Notes: generated from the sequence alone by a model not told the origin. A stretch of DNA of 64,000 nucleotides from Alistipes onderdonkii (GCF_025145285.1 NZ_CP102251.1:3038001-3102000); one strand, 5' to 3'; shown: positions 16,672 to 24,933, counted from the first letter of the stretch. Translations and numbers: made by a program.

Positions 16672-16683
16672 ACCCGTGCGGTT

Positions 16684-17172
16684 ATGGCAGATTTGAAACA
16701 ATATATCGTATCGTCCGGCGCGGGTGAGCTTCCCGCGGCGGCGGAACTCGACGCGTTGCTCGCACGCTGCGAGTGGTTCGACCTGGCGCGTATCGTGCGC
16801 GAAATCGCCACGGGCAGGCCCGATCCCCGGCTGGACGTGACCGCACCGTGGCGTGCGCAGAGTTCGCTGCGCATGGCTGCGGTCGATGCCGATGCCCTGT
16901 GCCGGCTGTCGTCCGACGACATCATCGACCGTTTCCTGCGCGAGGAGGATTTGCGCATCGTGGCCGCCGACGGCGAACCCGAGGAGGAGGTGTGCACCGA
17001 GGCCGTGCTGGACGATGACGACCAGGTCGTGAGCGAGGAACTGGCGGAAATCTATCTTGCCCAGGGGCTTCGGGACAAAGCCATAGCGATTTATCGCAAA
17101 TTAAGTTTGCGAAATCCCGAAAAAAGTGTTTACTTTGCCGAGCTAATTGGCAAATTGGAAAACAATAATTAA
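16684..17172 (+). CDS. TPR-containing protein between lptE and secG
   Basis: A 162-residue soluble protein with no signal. The C-terminal part contains a single TPR-like helix pair (SEELAEIYLAQGLRDKAIAI, then YRKLSLRNPEKSVYFAELIG); the middle is very acidic. It is conserved in position in Bacteroidetes between lptE and secG, 12 bp after the former and 11 bp before the latter, but its function is not known to me. Confidence 0.8.
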   Translation: MADLKQYIVSSGAGELPAAAELDALLARCEWFDLARIVREIATGRPDPRLDVTAPWRAQSSLRMAAVDADALCRLSSDDIIDRFLREEDLRIVAADGEPEEEVCTEAVLDDDDQVVSEELAEIYLAQGLRDKAIAIYRKLSLRNPEKSVYFAELIGKLENNN

Positions 17173-17183
17173 ATTTCAACGAT

Positions 17184-17558
17184 ATGTTATACACGATTTG
17201 CATTGCCTTGATACTCATTGCCAGCGTTTTGGTGATCCTTGCAGTATTGGTGCAGAACCCCAAGAGCGGCATGGCCGCCAATTTCGGCGCGTCCAACCAG
17301 GTCATGGGTGTGCGTGAAACTTCGGATTTCCTCGAGAAATTCACTTGGACGATGGCTATCGCTATCGTTGTGCTGAGCCTCGTGGCTACGCTCGCCATGG
17401 ACAAGGGGCGCGTCGCAGAGAGCAACAGCGAAATTTCGAAGGACGCCAAGGCACTTCAGGAGCGTGTCCTTGAGACCGAGGCGCCCGCCACGATGCCCCA
17501 GGCCGAGATTCCGGCACAGGCTCCGGCTGAAACCCCTGCGGAGCAGCCCGCCGAATAG
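17184..17558 (+). CDS. secG: Protein translocase subunit SecG
   Basis: Two membrane spans (residues about 3-20 and 53-72) flank the conserved loop QNPKSGMAANFGASNQVMGV, the SecG signature. SecG helps SecYEA export preproteins across the inner membrane. The C-terminal tail (about 50 residues, Ala/Pro/Glu-rich) is typical for this phylum. It is last in the operon and is followed by a T-tailed hairpin. Confidence 0.94.
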   Translation: MLYTICIALILIASVLVILAVLVQNPKSGMAANFGASNQVMGVRETSDFLEKFTWTMAIAIVVLSLVATLAMDKGRVAESNSEISKDAKALQERVLETEAPATMPQAEIPAQAPAETPAEQPAE

Positions 17559-17606
17559 GGTAGTATCCCGGAGGCCGCCCCTGACGGACGGAAAGCAGAC
17601 GATAAA

Positions 17607-17637
17607 AGACTGCGGAAGCGATTCCGCGGTCTTTTTT
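17607..17637 (+). terminator. Terminator of the secG operon
   Basis: AGACTGCGGAA (17607-17617) pairs with TTCCGCGGTCT (17622-17632), with one wobble, followed by T6. Confidence 0.88.
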
Positions 17638-17819
17638 GTATCGTGCATTTCTTGTTTTTCTGCTTCCACCGCTCGCCGCCCACCGCCTGCCGCCGTCCCT
17701 GCCGCCGTCCCCGTCTCCGTCCCCGCCGCCGTTTCCGCCGTTTCCGCCGTTTCCGCCGTTTCTGTCGTTTCCGCCCGTCTCCGTCCCCGTCTCCGTCCCC
17801 GCCGCCGTTTCCGTCGTCT

Positions 17820-17921
17820 CCGCCCGTCCTCGCCCGTCCTCGCCCGTCCTCGCCCGTCCTCGCCCGTCCTCGCCCGTCCTCGCCTGTCCTCGCCTGTCCT
17901 CGCCTGTCCTCGCCTGTCCAC
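17820..17921. repeat. 10-bp tandem repeat, about ten copies
   Basis: The unit CGCCCGTCCT repeats about six times, then changes to CGCCTGTCCT for four copies. Both sub-blocks are homogeneous, pointing to recent expansion. Confidence 0.85.
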
Positions 17922-18048
17922 CACCCGTCCTCGCCCGTCCACCACCCGTCCTCGCCCCCCCCCGCCGTTTCCTTCACTCGCCTTCGCTCTCTGCCCCGTC
18001 CAGCCCCTCTCCTCTGCCTCTGCCTTTAATTTTTCCGTCCTTCCGTCC

Positions 18049-18115
18049 CCTGTTTATCCCTGTTTATCCCTGTTTTATTCCTGTCTGTTCCTGTCTGTTC
18101 CTGTCTGTTCCTGTC
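18049..18115. repeat. Second set of 10-bp tandem repeats
   Basis: TGTTTATCCC occurs two to three times and is followed by three to four copies of TGTCTGTTCC. The period is again 10 bp. Confidence 0.8.
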
Positions 18116-18491
18116 CTTAGTCCCTCCGTCCTTTTATGCCCCTGCTTTTCTGGCTTTGTCCTTCCGGCCTGTACTTCTTGTTTCCGGCACAGCTTGTTCA
18201 CGTGCGTTCCTTCATTTCGTTCTTTTTTGCGATCCTCTCCGACCCTCCTTTTCTGCTGTTCTTTTCCTGCGGCTCTTCCTGCATCCTTTCTGAGCCTCCT
18301 TCCACGGGTATCCTCTTCCTGCACCCCGTCCTGCATCCTCTCCGAGCCTCCTTCCTGAACCTCTTTTTCGGGCATCCCTTTCCGTGTCCTCCTCTCCGCG
18401 TTCCACCCCTCCGAATCCTCTTCCTGCTGTGTCCGTCTCGGATCCTAATTAATGCCTTTAATGGTTCTGTCTGTAAAGAAATAACTTTATT

Positions 18492-18523
18492 TTTGTCGGG
18501 TCTTAAAATAATTTTTATCTTTG
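18492..18523 (+). promoter_or_regulatory. Promoter of the GH3 gene
   Basis: TTTG (18492-18495), 20 bp, TATCTTTG (18516-18523), followed by an AT-rich leader to ATG 18588. Confidence 0.7.
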
Positions 18524-18587
18524 TTGTTCCAAGTGATTGATTAAAAAAATATATGTATATGCAGATTTATTTTAAATATATTTTCGA

Positions 18588-20822
18588 ATGAAAGCCAAAA
18601 CTTATGTAAAGGGCGTTGCCGCATTGTGCGCCCTCGCGGCGGTCGCCTGCACGGGCGTCCAGCAATCCCGGGGCGATGTGGCCGTCTATCTGGACGAGTC
18701 GCAGCCGCTTGAAAAGCGTGTCGAGGACGCTCTTTCGCGGATGACGCTCGAAGAGAAGGTCGGGTTGCTGCATGCGCAGTCTAAATTCTCGTCGGCGGGC
18801 GTCCCGCGGCTGGGCATCCCCGAAGTGTGGTGCACCGACGGCCCGCACGGCATCCGCCCCGAGGTCTTGTGGGACGAGTGGGATCAGGCCGGCTGGACGA
18901 ACGACTCGTGCACGGCATTCCCCGCGCTGACGTGCCTCGCCGCGACGTGGAACCCCGAAATGTCGGCCCTCTACGGCAAATCCATCGGCGAGGAGGCGCG
19001 TTACCGGGATAAGGACGTGCTGCTGGGCCCCGGGGTCAATATCTACCGTACGCCCCTGAACGGGCGCAACTTCGAGTATATGGGCGAAGACCCCTTCCTG
19101 TCGGCCCGCATGGTCGTGCCTTACGTGCAGGGGGTACAGCAGAACGGGGTTGCCGCCTGCGTGAAGCACTTTGCCGTGAACAACCAGGAGCTGCGGCGCC
19201 ATGAGGTCGACGTGGTGGTCGACGACCGTGCCCTGCACGAGATCTACCTCCCGGCCTTCAAGGCTGCGGTGCAAGAGGGCGGTGCCTGGGCCATCATGGG
19301 CGCCTACAATAAATACAAGGGCGAGCATTGCTGCCACAACCAATACCTGCTGAACGACATCCTCAAGCGCGACTGGGCGTTCGACGGCGTGGTCATCTCC
19401 GACTGGGGCGGCGTGCACGATACGCGCGAGGCCATCTTCAAGGGGCTCGACATGGAGTTCGGCACATGGACGGACGGCCTGAACTGGGGCGCGACCAATG
19501 CCTACGGCAATTACTACCTGGCGAATCCCTACCTCGAACTGCTCCGCAGGGGCGAGGTGGGTACTGGGGAGCTCGACGACAAGGCCCGCCGCGTGCTGCG
19601 CCTGATCTTCCGCACGGCGATGAACAGCCGCAAACCCTTCGGGTCGCTCTGCTCGCCGGAGCATAATGCCGCCGCACGCCGCATCGCGGGCGAGGGTATG
19701 GTGCTGCTCAAGAACGACGGCGGGGTGCTGCCGGTCGACCTTTCGAAAACGAAGAAACTGCTTGTCGTGGGCGAGAACGCCGTGAAGATGATGACCGTCG
19801 GCGGCGGTTCCTCGTCGCTTAAGGTGAAACACGAGTGTACCCCCCTGGAGGGCATCCGTGCGGCCGTCGGCGACAAGGCCGAGGTGCTCTACGAGCGCGG
19901 TTACGTCGGCGACGTGACGGGCGACTACAACGGGGTTGTGACCGGACAGGATCTCTCGGAAGGACGCTCCGGGGCTCAGCTCCTCGCCGATGCCATCGCC
20001 GCAGCCCGCAAGGTGGATGCCGTGGTGTTTATCGGCGGCCTGAACAAGGGCGACCATCAGGATTCCGAAGGCGCCGACCGTTTGCAACTCGGGCTGCCTT
20101 ACGGACAGGATGCCGTGATCGGGGCTTTGGCCGAAGCCAACCCCAACCTGGCCGTGGCGATCGTCTCGGGCAATGCCGTGGCGATGCCGTGGATCGACCG
20201 CGTGCCCGCCGTACTGGAGGCCTGGTATTCGGGCTCCGAGGCCGGCAATGCGCTGGCCGCCGTACTGTTCGGTGCCGTCAACCCTTCGGGTAAACTGCCC
20301 TTCACCTTCCCGGTACGTCTGGAGGATTGCAGCGCCCACTCCGCCGGGGAGTATCCCGGCGACGGGCAGGTCGTCTACCGCGACGGGATCTTCGTCGGTT
20401 ACCGCTGGATCGAGAAGGAGCGGATCGAACCCCTGTTCGCCTTCGGCCACGGCCTGAGTTATACGACGTTCGACATTGCCAACGTGCAGGCGGATCGCAC
20501 GTCGCTTGCAACGACGGGCAGGCTCCGGGTCTCTGCCGACGTGACCAATACGGGCGGACGTGCCGGCGCCGAGGTTGTGCAGCTTTATATCGGCGACAAA
20601 CTCTCGTCGCTGCCGCGCCCCGTGAAGGAGCTCAAGGGCTTCGAAAAGGTACACCTCGCGCCCGGCCAGAGCCGAACCGTCACGTTCGAAATCGACCCCG
20701 GGATGCTCGCCTGTTACGACGATGCGAAAGGGGCCTGGGTCGCTGAACCCGGTGAATTCACCGCTTATGTCGGCGCCGCGTCGGACGACATCCGCGGAAC
20801 TGTCGATTTCGTGCTGAAATAA
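18588..20822 (+). CDS. Glycoside hydrolase family 3 lipoprotein (beta-glucosidase-like)
   Basis: A 744-residue periplasmic or surface lipoprotein (lipobox around AVAC, Cys21). The N-terminal TIM-barrel domain includes the substrate-binding ACVKHFAVNNQE and the nucleophile in VVISDWGG (Asp272). The alpha/beta sandwich follows (GEGMVLLKNDGGVLPV), and a fibronectin-III-like domain closes the protein (FEKVHLAPGQSRTVTF). Family members remove beta-linked glucose, xylose or similar sugars from non-reducing ends; the exact substrate cannot be read here. It is not part of a SusC/SusD locus. Confidence 0.93.
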   Translation: MKAKTYVKGVAALCALAAVACTGVQQSRGDVAVYLDESQPLEKRVEDALSRMTLEEKVGLLHAQSKFSSAGVPRLGIPEVWCTDGPHGIRPEVLWDEWDQAGWTNDSCTAFPALTCLAATWNPEMSALYGKSIGEEARYRDKDVLLGPGVNIYRTPLNGRNFEYMGEDPFLSARMVVPYVQGVQQNGVAACVKHFAVNNQELRRHEVDVVVDDRALHEIYLPAFKAAVQEGGAWAIMGAYNKYKGEHCCHNQYLLNDILKRDWAFDGVVISDWGGVHDTREAIFKGLDMEFGTWTDGLNWGATNAYGNYYLANPYLELLRRGEVGTGELDDKARRVLRLIFRTAMNSRKPFGSLCSPEHNAAARRIAGEGMVLLKNDGGVLPVDLSKTKKLLVVGENAVKMMTVGGGSSSLKVKHECTPLEGIRAAVGDKAEVLYERGYVGDVTGDYNGVVTGQDLSEGRSGAQLLADAIAAARKVDAVVFIGGLNKGDHQDSEGADRLQLGLPYGQDAVIGALAEANPNLAVAIVSGNAVAMPWIDRVPAVLEAWYSGSEAGNALAAVLFGAVNPSGKLPFTFPVRLEDCSAHSAGEYPGDGQVVYRDGIFVGYRWIEKERIEPLFAFGHGLSYTTFDIANVQADRTSLATTGRLRVSADVTNTGGRAGAEVVQLYIGDKLSSLPRPVKELKGFEKVHLAPGQSRTVTFEIDPGMLACYDDAKGAWVAEPGEFTAYVGAASDDIRGTVDFVLK

Positions 20823-20941
20823 TCCCCGCTGCGTGGGCGTCGCGGAACCGGCGCTGCGGAATGAATGCGTGCAGCGGAAAGGCGGCGGCCGCTTTCCCGC
20901 GGGCAAGACCTCCCTGGGGCGCGTTTCCCTCTGCCCGGAAT

Positions 20942-20990
20942 GGCAACAACCCCCGCAAACCATCGAGTTTGCGGGGGTTGTCGTTGCCGG
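20942..20990. terminator. Bidirectional hairpin between GH3 and GNAT genes
   Basis: AACCCCCGCAAAC pairs with GTTTGCGGGGGTT, extended by GGCAAC/GTTGCC outside a small bulge. The genes converge here. Confidence 0.75.
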
Positions 20991-21050
20991 CATCAGCAGC
21001 CCCGGGGTATTCCGCCGCAATGCGACTGCGGGCCTGCCCGTTAACGGAAT

Positions 21051-21581
21051 CTATCCCTTGATTCCGATCCAGTAAAGCACATGCCTCCGCAGGGGATGTC
21101 CTTCCGGCAGGGTAGGGTGGTTGAACTGGCCCACGCACTCCATGCCGATTTTTTGCATGACCCGCTGCGAGCGCCGGTTGGTGACGGCGGTGAAGGCTAT
21201 CGCCTCCTCGATGCCGAGTTTTGCCGCGAGCGTAAGGCACGCCTGTGCGGCTTCCGGGGCGTAGCCGTTGCCCCAGGCGTCGGCACGCAGCCGCCAGATA
21301 ACCTCGATCTGGCCGCACAGTCCGTCGAACGTCACGCGGTGCAGCCCTGTGTAGCCGAGCAGCAACCCGTCCGAAATCCTTTCCACGGCGTAAAGCCCGA
21401 ACCCTTCCGTTTGGAACTCTTCGCGGATATGCCCGAAGAATGTTGCCGACTCTTCCCGGGTCAGCGGGGCGGGGAAATACTCCATTACGCGCGGGTCTGC
21501 GTTCATGGCCGCAAATGCGTCGAAATCATCCTCCCTCCATGCGCGCAGTAGGAGGCGGGAAGTCTGTGCGGGAAAAATCAT
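21051..21581 (-). CDS. GNAT-family N-acetyltransferase (RimJ/RimL-like)
   Basis: A 176-residue protein with the GNAT layout: N-terminal LLLRAWREDDFDAFAAMNAD, central strand EVIWRLRADAWGNGYAPEAA holding the acetyl-CoA loop (R-x-x-x-x-G-x-G/A), and C-terminal NRRSQRVMQKIGMECVGQFN. This fits the Acetyltransf_3 subfamily, which acetylates ribosomal proteins or small amines. No neighbour suggests the substrate. Confidence 0.9.
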   Translation of the reverse strand: MIFPAQTSRLLLRAWREDDFDAFAAMNADPRVMEYFPAPLTREESATFFGHIREEFQTEGFGLYAVERISDGLLLGYTGLHRVTFDGLCGQIEVIWRLRADAWGNGYAPEAAQACLTLAAKLGIEEAIAFTAVTNRRSQRVMQKIGMECVGQFNHPTLPEGHPLRRHVLYWIGIKG

Positions 21582-21639
21582 GGTTTTAATTTTTATCGTG
21601 TGAATGTTGCGTTTCGAATGGATGCGGGGTCTGCCGCAA

Positions 21640-21950
21640 GCCGTGAACCTGAGCTTTGGTTCCGCCCGGGATTTTGCCGTGTTGTCCGGTCGCCGTCATC
21701 TGCTGGCCGCCATCCGTCGCTGTCCTTAAGCGATTGGTTTTCGGTTGCCGTTATCTGCTTGCCGTTACCCGGTCGTCTTAACCCAGTCGCCGTCATCAGC
21801 CGGCTGTTACAGATCGCCGTCCTCCGTTGGCCGTCATGCCGCCGTGGTTTCCGGTCTCTGCCGTCCGGCTGGCCGTCATCGGGCTGCTGTCACCCGGCTT
21901 CCGTTACCCGACCGTCGTCTGCCCGATGCCGTTCCTTGAAACTATCGCCC
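21640..21950. repeat. Degenerate GCCGTCATC/GCCGTTACC repeat region
   Basis: The gap between the GNAT gene and cdaA (21582-21976) has no believable gene. It carries roughly ten imperfect copies of a short GCCGT(C/T)A(T/C)C motif at irregular spacing, in one orientation. Confidence 0.6.
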
Positions 21951-21976
21951 TTCCCCGGTTTTTCCTGGCTCCGGCC

Positions 21977-22777
21977 TTACTCGGCCACCTCTTTTTTCGA
22001 GCGCTTGCGGGTGTTGATCGTCAGATAGCGTTGCAGGGTCTGCTGCAGACGCACGGGGTCGATGTTGCGGCGGAGCTCCCCGCCCTGCGCAATCGAGATG
22101 CCGCCCGTCTCCTCCGAGACGACGATGATGATTGCGTCCGAGATTTCGCTCATGCCGATCGCGGCGCGGTGGCGTGTGCCGTAGGATTTCGGGACGTCGC
22201 TCTGCGTCACCGGCAGGATGCACTTTGCAGCCACGATGCGGTCGCCTTCGATCAGTACGGCGCCGTCGTGCAGGGGGGCGTTCTTGAAAAATATGTTTTT
22301 TAACAACGACGTCGAAACCTTGGCGTCGAGGGCGATGCCGCCCTCGGCGATCAGCCGCAGGTCGCTCTGCTGGCCGATGACGATCAGCGCACCGGTTTTC
22401 GTTTCCGACATTTCGCGGCAGGCCGTGACGATCGGCACGACGTTGGTCTGCACCGTGTCGTCACCCGTCGAGAAGATGCGGGTGATGAAATTGAAGTGCT
22501 TCTGGCGCATCCCGATCACCTGCAGGAACCGCCGCAGTTCGGGTTGGAATACGATGATCAGCGCAATGGCCCCGACCGAGATCAGCTGTCCGAGTATCGT
22601 CGACAGCAGTTCCATGTTGAGCGTCCGCACCACCACCCACAGCAGGTAGATGGCGATGATCCCCGAGAGGATATAGGGCGCGTTGGTGCCTTTGGTCATG
22701 CGGTAGATCCAGTACATGATCACGGCGACCAGGATGATGTCTATGAAATCGACGAATGTGAACGGAACGAAACCCAT
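21977..22777 (-). CDS. cdaA: Diadenylate cyclase (CdaA/DacA)
   Basis: This enzyme makes the second messenger c-di-AMP from two ATP. Three membrane helices occupy the first ~90 residues (FIDIILVAVIMYWIY, YILSGIIAIYLLWVVV, LISVGAIALIIVF), and the DisA_N domain follows. Catalytic motifs are APLHDGAVLIEGD (DGA) and GTRHRAAIG (RHR). Length and order match CdaA. A YbbR-like partner gene, often next to cdaA in Firmicutes, is not present. Confidence 0.95.
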   Translation of the reverse strand: MGFVPFTFVDFIDIILVAVIMYWIYRMTKGTNAPYILSGIIAIYLLWVVVRTLNMELLSTILGQLISVGAIALIIVFQPELRRFLQVIGMRQKHFNFITRIFSTGDDTVQTNVVPIVTACREMSETKTGALIVIGQQSDLRLIAEGGIALDAKVSTSLLKNIFFKNAPLHDGAVLIEGDRIVAAKCILPVTQSDVPKSYGTRHRAAIGMSEISDAIIIVVSEETGGISIAQGGELRRNIDPVRLQQTLQRYLTINTRKRSKKEVAE

Positions 22778-22805
22778 TGCTTGTGTGTTGCTGTTAGTTT
22801 TCCTG

Positions 22806-22813
22806 CAAATGTA
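22806..22813 (-). promoter_or_regulatory. -7 box of cdaA
   Basis: The minus strand reads TACATTTG 28 bp before the cdaA ATG. Confidence 0.55.
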
Positions 22814-22849
22814 TAAAAAATTACGGACATTCCGCTTCTGCGCCGCGAT

Positions 22850-23250
22850 TATGTCTCCCGGTTGCCCGCCGCCAGCAGTACCCGCTGTCTGTTGCCCGCA
22901 GTATCCTCCGCTGCCTGTTGTCCTCTGTCCTCCGCGGCCTGCCGCCCTCCGCTTGCGATACCCGCCGTCCCCAGTTGCTTGCGATCCGCCGTCTGTTGCC
23001 TGCGGTAGCCGTCGTTTGTTGCCCTTTCTCCTCCGCGGCCTGATGCCCTCCGCTTGCGGTACCCGCTGTCAGCCTGTTGCCTGCGATTGCCGTCCGCCTG
23101 TTACCCGCGGTGCCCGCTTCTGCCTGCTGTCCTCTGTCCTTCGCGGCCTGCCGCCCTCCGCTTGGGGTACCTGTCGTCCGCCCGTTGCCGGCTGTGCCTG
23201 CTTCTGCCCGCTGCCCGGCGCGGTACGCTGTCTTCCGGGGCCCCGTGGAC
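22850..23250. repeat. Degenerate ~100-bp repeats between cdaA and the Skp-like gene
   Basis: A block like TCCTCCGCGGCCTGCCGCCC followed by TCCGCTTGCGNTACCCG recurs three times, starting near 22926, 23026 and 23130. Shorter GTTGCC(C/T)GC units fill the spaces. No believable gene lies in 22778-23262. Confidence 0.7.
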
Positions 23251-23262
23251 GCGCCGCCGTCC

Positions 23263-23295
23263 GAAAAAAAAGCCGCCCCGAAAAGGGACGGCTCG
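23263..23295 (-). terminator. Terminator of the Skp-like gene
   Basis: On the minus strand AGCCGTCCC pairs with GGGGCGGCT around a TTTTC loop (one mismatch or wobble), and T8 follows. Confidence 0.85.
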
Positions 23296-23320
23296 GCCAG
23301 GGTGCAATATGCACGCTCCC

Positions 23321-23902
23321 TTATTTCTTGGCGGCTTTCTTGTCCGCTGCGTAGAGCTCGTTGACCTTCGCAAGCACGGCGGGCGTGATGTTGAGCGTCG
23401 AATCGGCGTCGATCAGTGCCGTGGCGTTGATGATGAGCTTGTATTTCTTGTCGCCGTTGATCTCCTGCACGGCGCGGTGCAACAGATCCTGCGCACGGTT
23501 GGTGAACACGTAGTTCTCTTCGTCGAGCGCCTGGGCTTCTTTCTGTGCGGAACTCTGGTACGAAGCCACGCGCTTTTCGATGCTCTGCTGCTGGGCCTGT
23601 GCATCGTTGGTGGTAATCAGCCCTTTCTGGTATTTTTCTTGCAGCTGGGCGGCTTCGGCCTGCAGGTTCTGCTCTTTCTGGGCCCAGCTTTTCTGTGCTT
23701 TCTGGGTCTTTTCCTGCAGGGCTGCGCCCTCGTTCAGGAAAAGGTCGCATTGTGCCAGCACGGCTTCAACCTGCACATAAGCGATATCGCTTGATCCGAC
23801 TTCGCGGGCAACCTCCTCGGCGGTGGCCGTCTCGGTGGTCTTCGTACCGCAGGCTGTCATGGCGCAAGCCGCAACGAGCGCCGTAAAAAGCATTTTTTTC
23901 AT
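23321..23902 (-). CDS. Skp/OmpH-family periplasmic chaperone, predicted lipoprotein
   Basis: A 193-residue protein with lipobox MKKMLFTALVAACAMTAC, a short beta-segment (SSDIAYVQVEAVLAQC) and a long coiled-coil body rich in Gln/Lys/Glu (KTQKAQKSWAQKEQNLQAEA), then a C-terminal beta-segment (KYKLIINATALIDADSTLNI). This is the OmpH fold that carries unfolded outer-membrane proteins. A lipid anchor is less common than a free periplasmic form. Confidence 0.87.
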   Translation of the reverse strand: MKKMLFTALVAACAMTACGTKTTETATAEEVAREVGSSDIAYVQVEAVLAQCDLFLNEGAALQEKTQKAQKSWAQKEQNLQAEAAQLQEKYQKGLITTNDAQAQQQSIEKRVASYQSSAQKEAQALDEENYVFTNRAQDLLHRAVQEINGDKKYKLIINATALIDADSTLNITPAVLAKVNELYAADKKAAKK

Positions 23903-23946
23903 GTCGTTTTTTATCTGTTTTAGTTAAATATTCGGCTTTTGAACCA

Positions 23947-23954
23947 CAAAGGTA
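23947..23954 (-). promoter_or_regulatory. -7 box of the Skp-like gene
   Basis: The minus strand reads TACCTTTG 45 bp before the ATG. A plus-strand TATTTTTG (23967-23974) beside it may serve ruvA, so the two start sites are nearly back to back. Confidence 0.55.
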
Positions 23955-24001
23955 AAAAAAAATCTTTATTTTTGCCCCACGCCTTGTAAATTTTGAATTT
24001 C

Positions 24002-24586
24002 ATGTACGAATACATCAGCGGAACGGTCGCCGAGGCGACCCCGGCCTATGCGGTCATCGACGCCGGAGGTGTCGGTTACTACCTCCATATCTCGCTCGAA
24101 ACATTTTCGGCCGTCGAGCATGCGCAAAACGCCCGTTTATACGTGCACTACATCGTGCGTGAAGATGCCCAGATCCTGTATGGTTTCGCAACGAAAGTCG
24201 AACGCGAATTTTTCCGCCATCTGATCAGCGTTTCGGGCGTGGGAGGCAATACGGCGCGCATGATCCTTTCGACCTATTCGCCGCGTGAACTGCAGGGGAT
24301 CATCACCTCGGGCAATGCCGTGCTGCTCAAAAACGTCAAGGGACTGGGGCTGAAAACCGCCCAGAAAATCATCGTCGAGCTGAGCGGCAAACTCACCGGA
24401 CTGGCCGAGGGCGATACCCCGGCGATGCCGTCTGCGGGCGGGGAATCGCTCGACGAGGCGCTTTCGGCGCTGGTCATGCTGGGATTCGCCAAGGCCCCCG
24501 CCGAGAAGGCCCTGCGCGGCATCTTGCGCGATAATCCGGCTGTTTCGGTCGAGGATCTGGTGCGGATGGCCTTAAAAATCCTATGA
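24002..24586 (+). CDS. ruvA: Holliday junction DNA helicase subunit RuvA
   Basis: RuvA binds four-way junctions and loads the RuvB motor. The 194-residue protein begins at ATG 24002 (MYEYISGTVAEATPAYAVID), which matches the family N-terminus; the TTG nine bases upstream is unlikely. The OB-fold (VGYYLHISLETF), two helix-hairpin-helix motifs (LISVSGVGGNTARMILS, LKNVKGLGLKTAQKIIVEL) and the C-terminal RuvB-binding domain are all present. ruvB is not adjacent. Confidence 0.97.
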   Translation: MYEYISGTVAEATPAYAVIDAGGVGYYLHISLETFSAVEHAQNARLYVHYIVREDAQILYGFATKVEREFFRHLISVSGVGGNTARMILSTYSPRELQGIITSGNAVLLKNVKGLGLKTAQKIIVELSGKLTGLAEGDTPAMPSAGGESLDEALSALVMLGFAKAPAEKALRGILRDNPAVSVEDLVRMALKIL

Positions 24587-24620
24587 AAAAGCTTTTTTAA
24601 TCAATAAAAGTGTAAAAATT

Positions 24621-24629
24621 CCCCCCCCC
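24621..24629 (+). repeat. C9 tract upstream of a small-protein promoter
   Basis: Nine C lie between ruvA and the -33 element at 24634. The tract is not in a coding region. It ends 4 bp before the promoter, so length changes could alter transcription only through upstream contacts. Confidence 0.85.
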
Positions 24630-24633
24630 ACAA

Positions 24634-24665
24634 TTTGGCCGGGCAGATTATTTGCTATACATTTG
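24634..24665 (+). promoter_or_regulatory. Promoter of the 47-residue membrane protein
   Basis: TTTG (24634-24637), 20 bp, TACATTTG (24658-24665). A second box, TAAACTTG (24699-24706), lies just before the ATG. Confidence 0.55.
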
Positions 24666-24718
24666 CGGCATCGTATTTTATACACCGCAATATTTTGTTA
24701 AACTTGCATGCTCTGTAA

Positions 24719-24862
24719 ATGGAAGAGGCGCTCCCACTCGGATTTATTATCCTCTTGCTCTGCATCGTCTGTGGTGCCGTCGCCGTAGCGATAGGTATCT
24801 ACGTGCTGAAGCAGCGGCGGCTCCAGCGGCTCAAAGACCCGCGGAAAGACTATTACCGCTGA
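24719..24862 (+). CDS. Small single-span membrane protein (47 residues)
   Basis: ATG 24719 to TGA 24860-24862. The product starts MEEALPLGF, has one hydrophobic helix (about 9-30, IILLLCIVCGAVAVAIGIYV) and a basic cytoplasmic tail (KQRRLQRLKDPRKDYYR), fitting positive-inside topology with the N-terminus outside. A full promoter precedes it and two terminators follow, so it is very likely a real independent gene. I do not recognise a family. Confidence 0.65.
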   Translation: MEEALPLGFIILLLCIVCGAVAVAIGIYVLKQRRLQRLKDPRKDYYR

Positions 24863-24879
24863 TGGCAGGAAGGGATTTA

Positions 24880-24903
24880 GACGGCTTCGGTCGTCTTTTT
24901 TTT
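24880..24903 (+). terminator. First of two tandem terminators after the small membrane protein
   Basis: GACGGC-TTCG-GTCGTC stem (one wobble) with T8. Confidence 0.8.
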
Positions 24904-24905
24904 GT

Positions 24906-24933
24906 CCCCGGCACGCTAACCGGGGCTTTTTTT
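24906..24933 (+). terminator. Second tandem terminator
   Basis: CCCCGG (24906-24911) pairs with CCGGGG (24920-24925), followed by T7. Confidence 0.8.

Larger units (their letters stand above)
17640..18450. repeat. 800-bp C/T-rich low-complexity intergenic region
   Basis: Between secG and the GH3 gene the plus strand is almost all C and T with scattered G, and is full of short tandem repeats. The open frames across it give Pro/Ser/Arg low-complexity sequence on both strands and are not believable genes. It includes a C9 run at 17955-17963 and a duplicated block (CTGCATCCTnTCnGAGCCTC at about 18278 and 18330). Confidence 0.85.

Noticed and set aside
17820..17921. Tandem repeats as a CRISPR array
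   Set aside because: Units are 10 bp and contiguous with no unique spacers, and no cas genes are present.
17464..18358. Long open frames through the C/T-rich region
   Set aside because: They give Pro/Ser/Arg low-complexity sequence in several frames at once, an effect of base bias.
18567..21020. 817-codon minus-strand frame opposite the GH3 gene
   Set aside because: It is the shadow of a clear GH3 gene, produced by high GC codon use.
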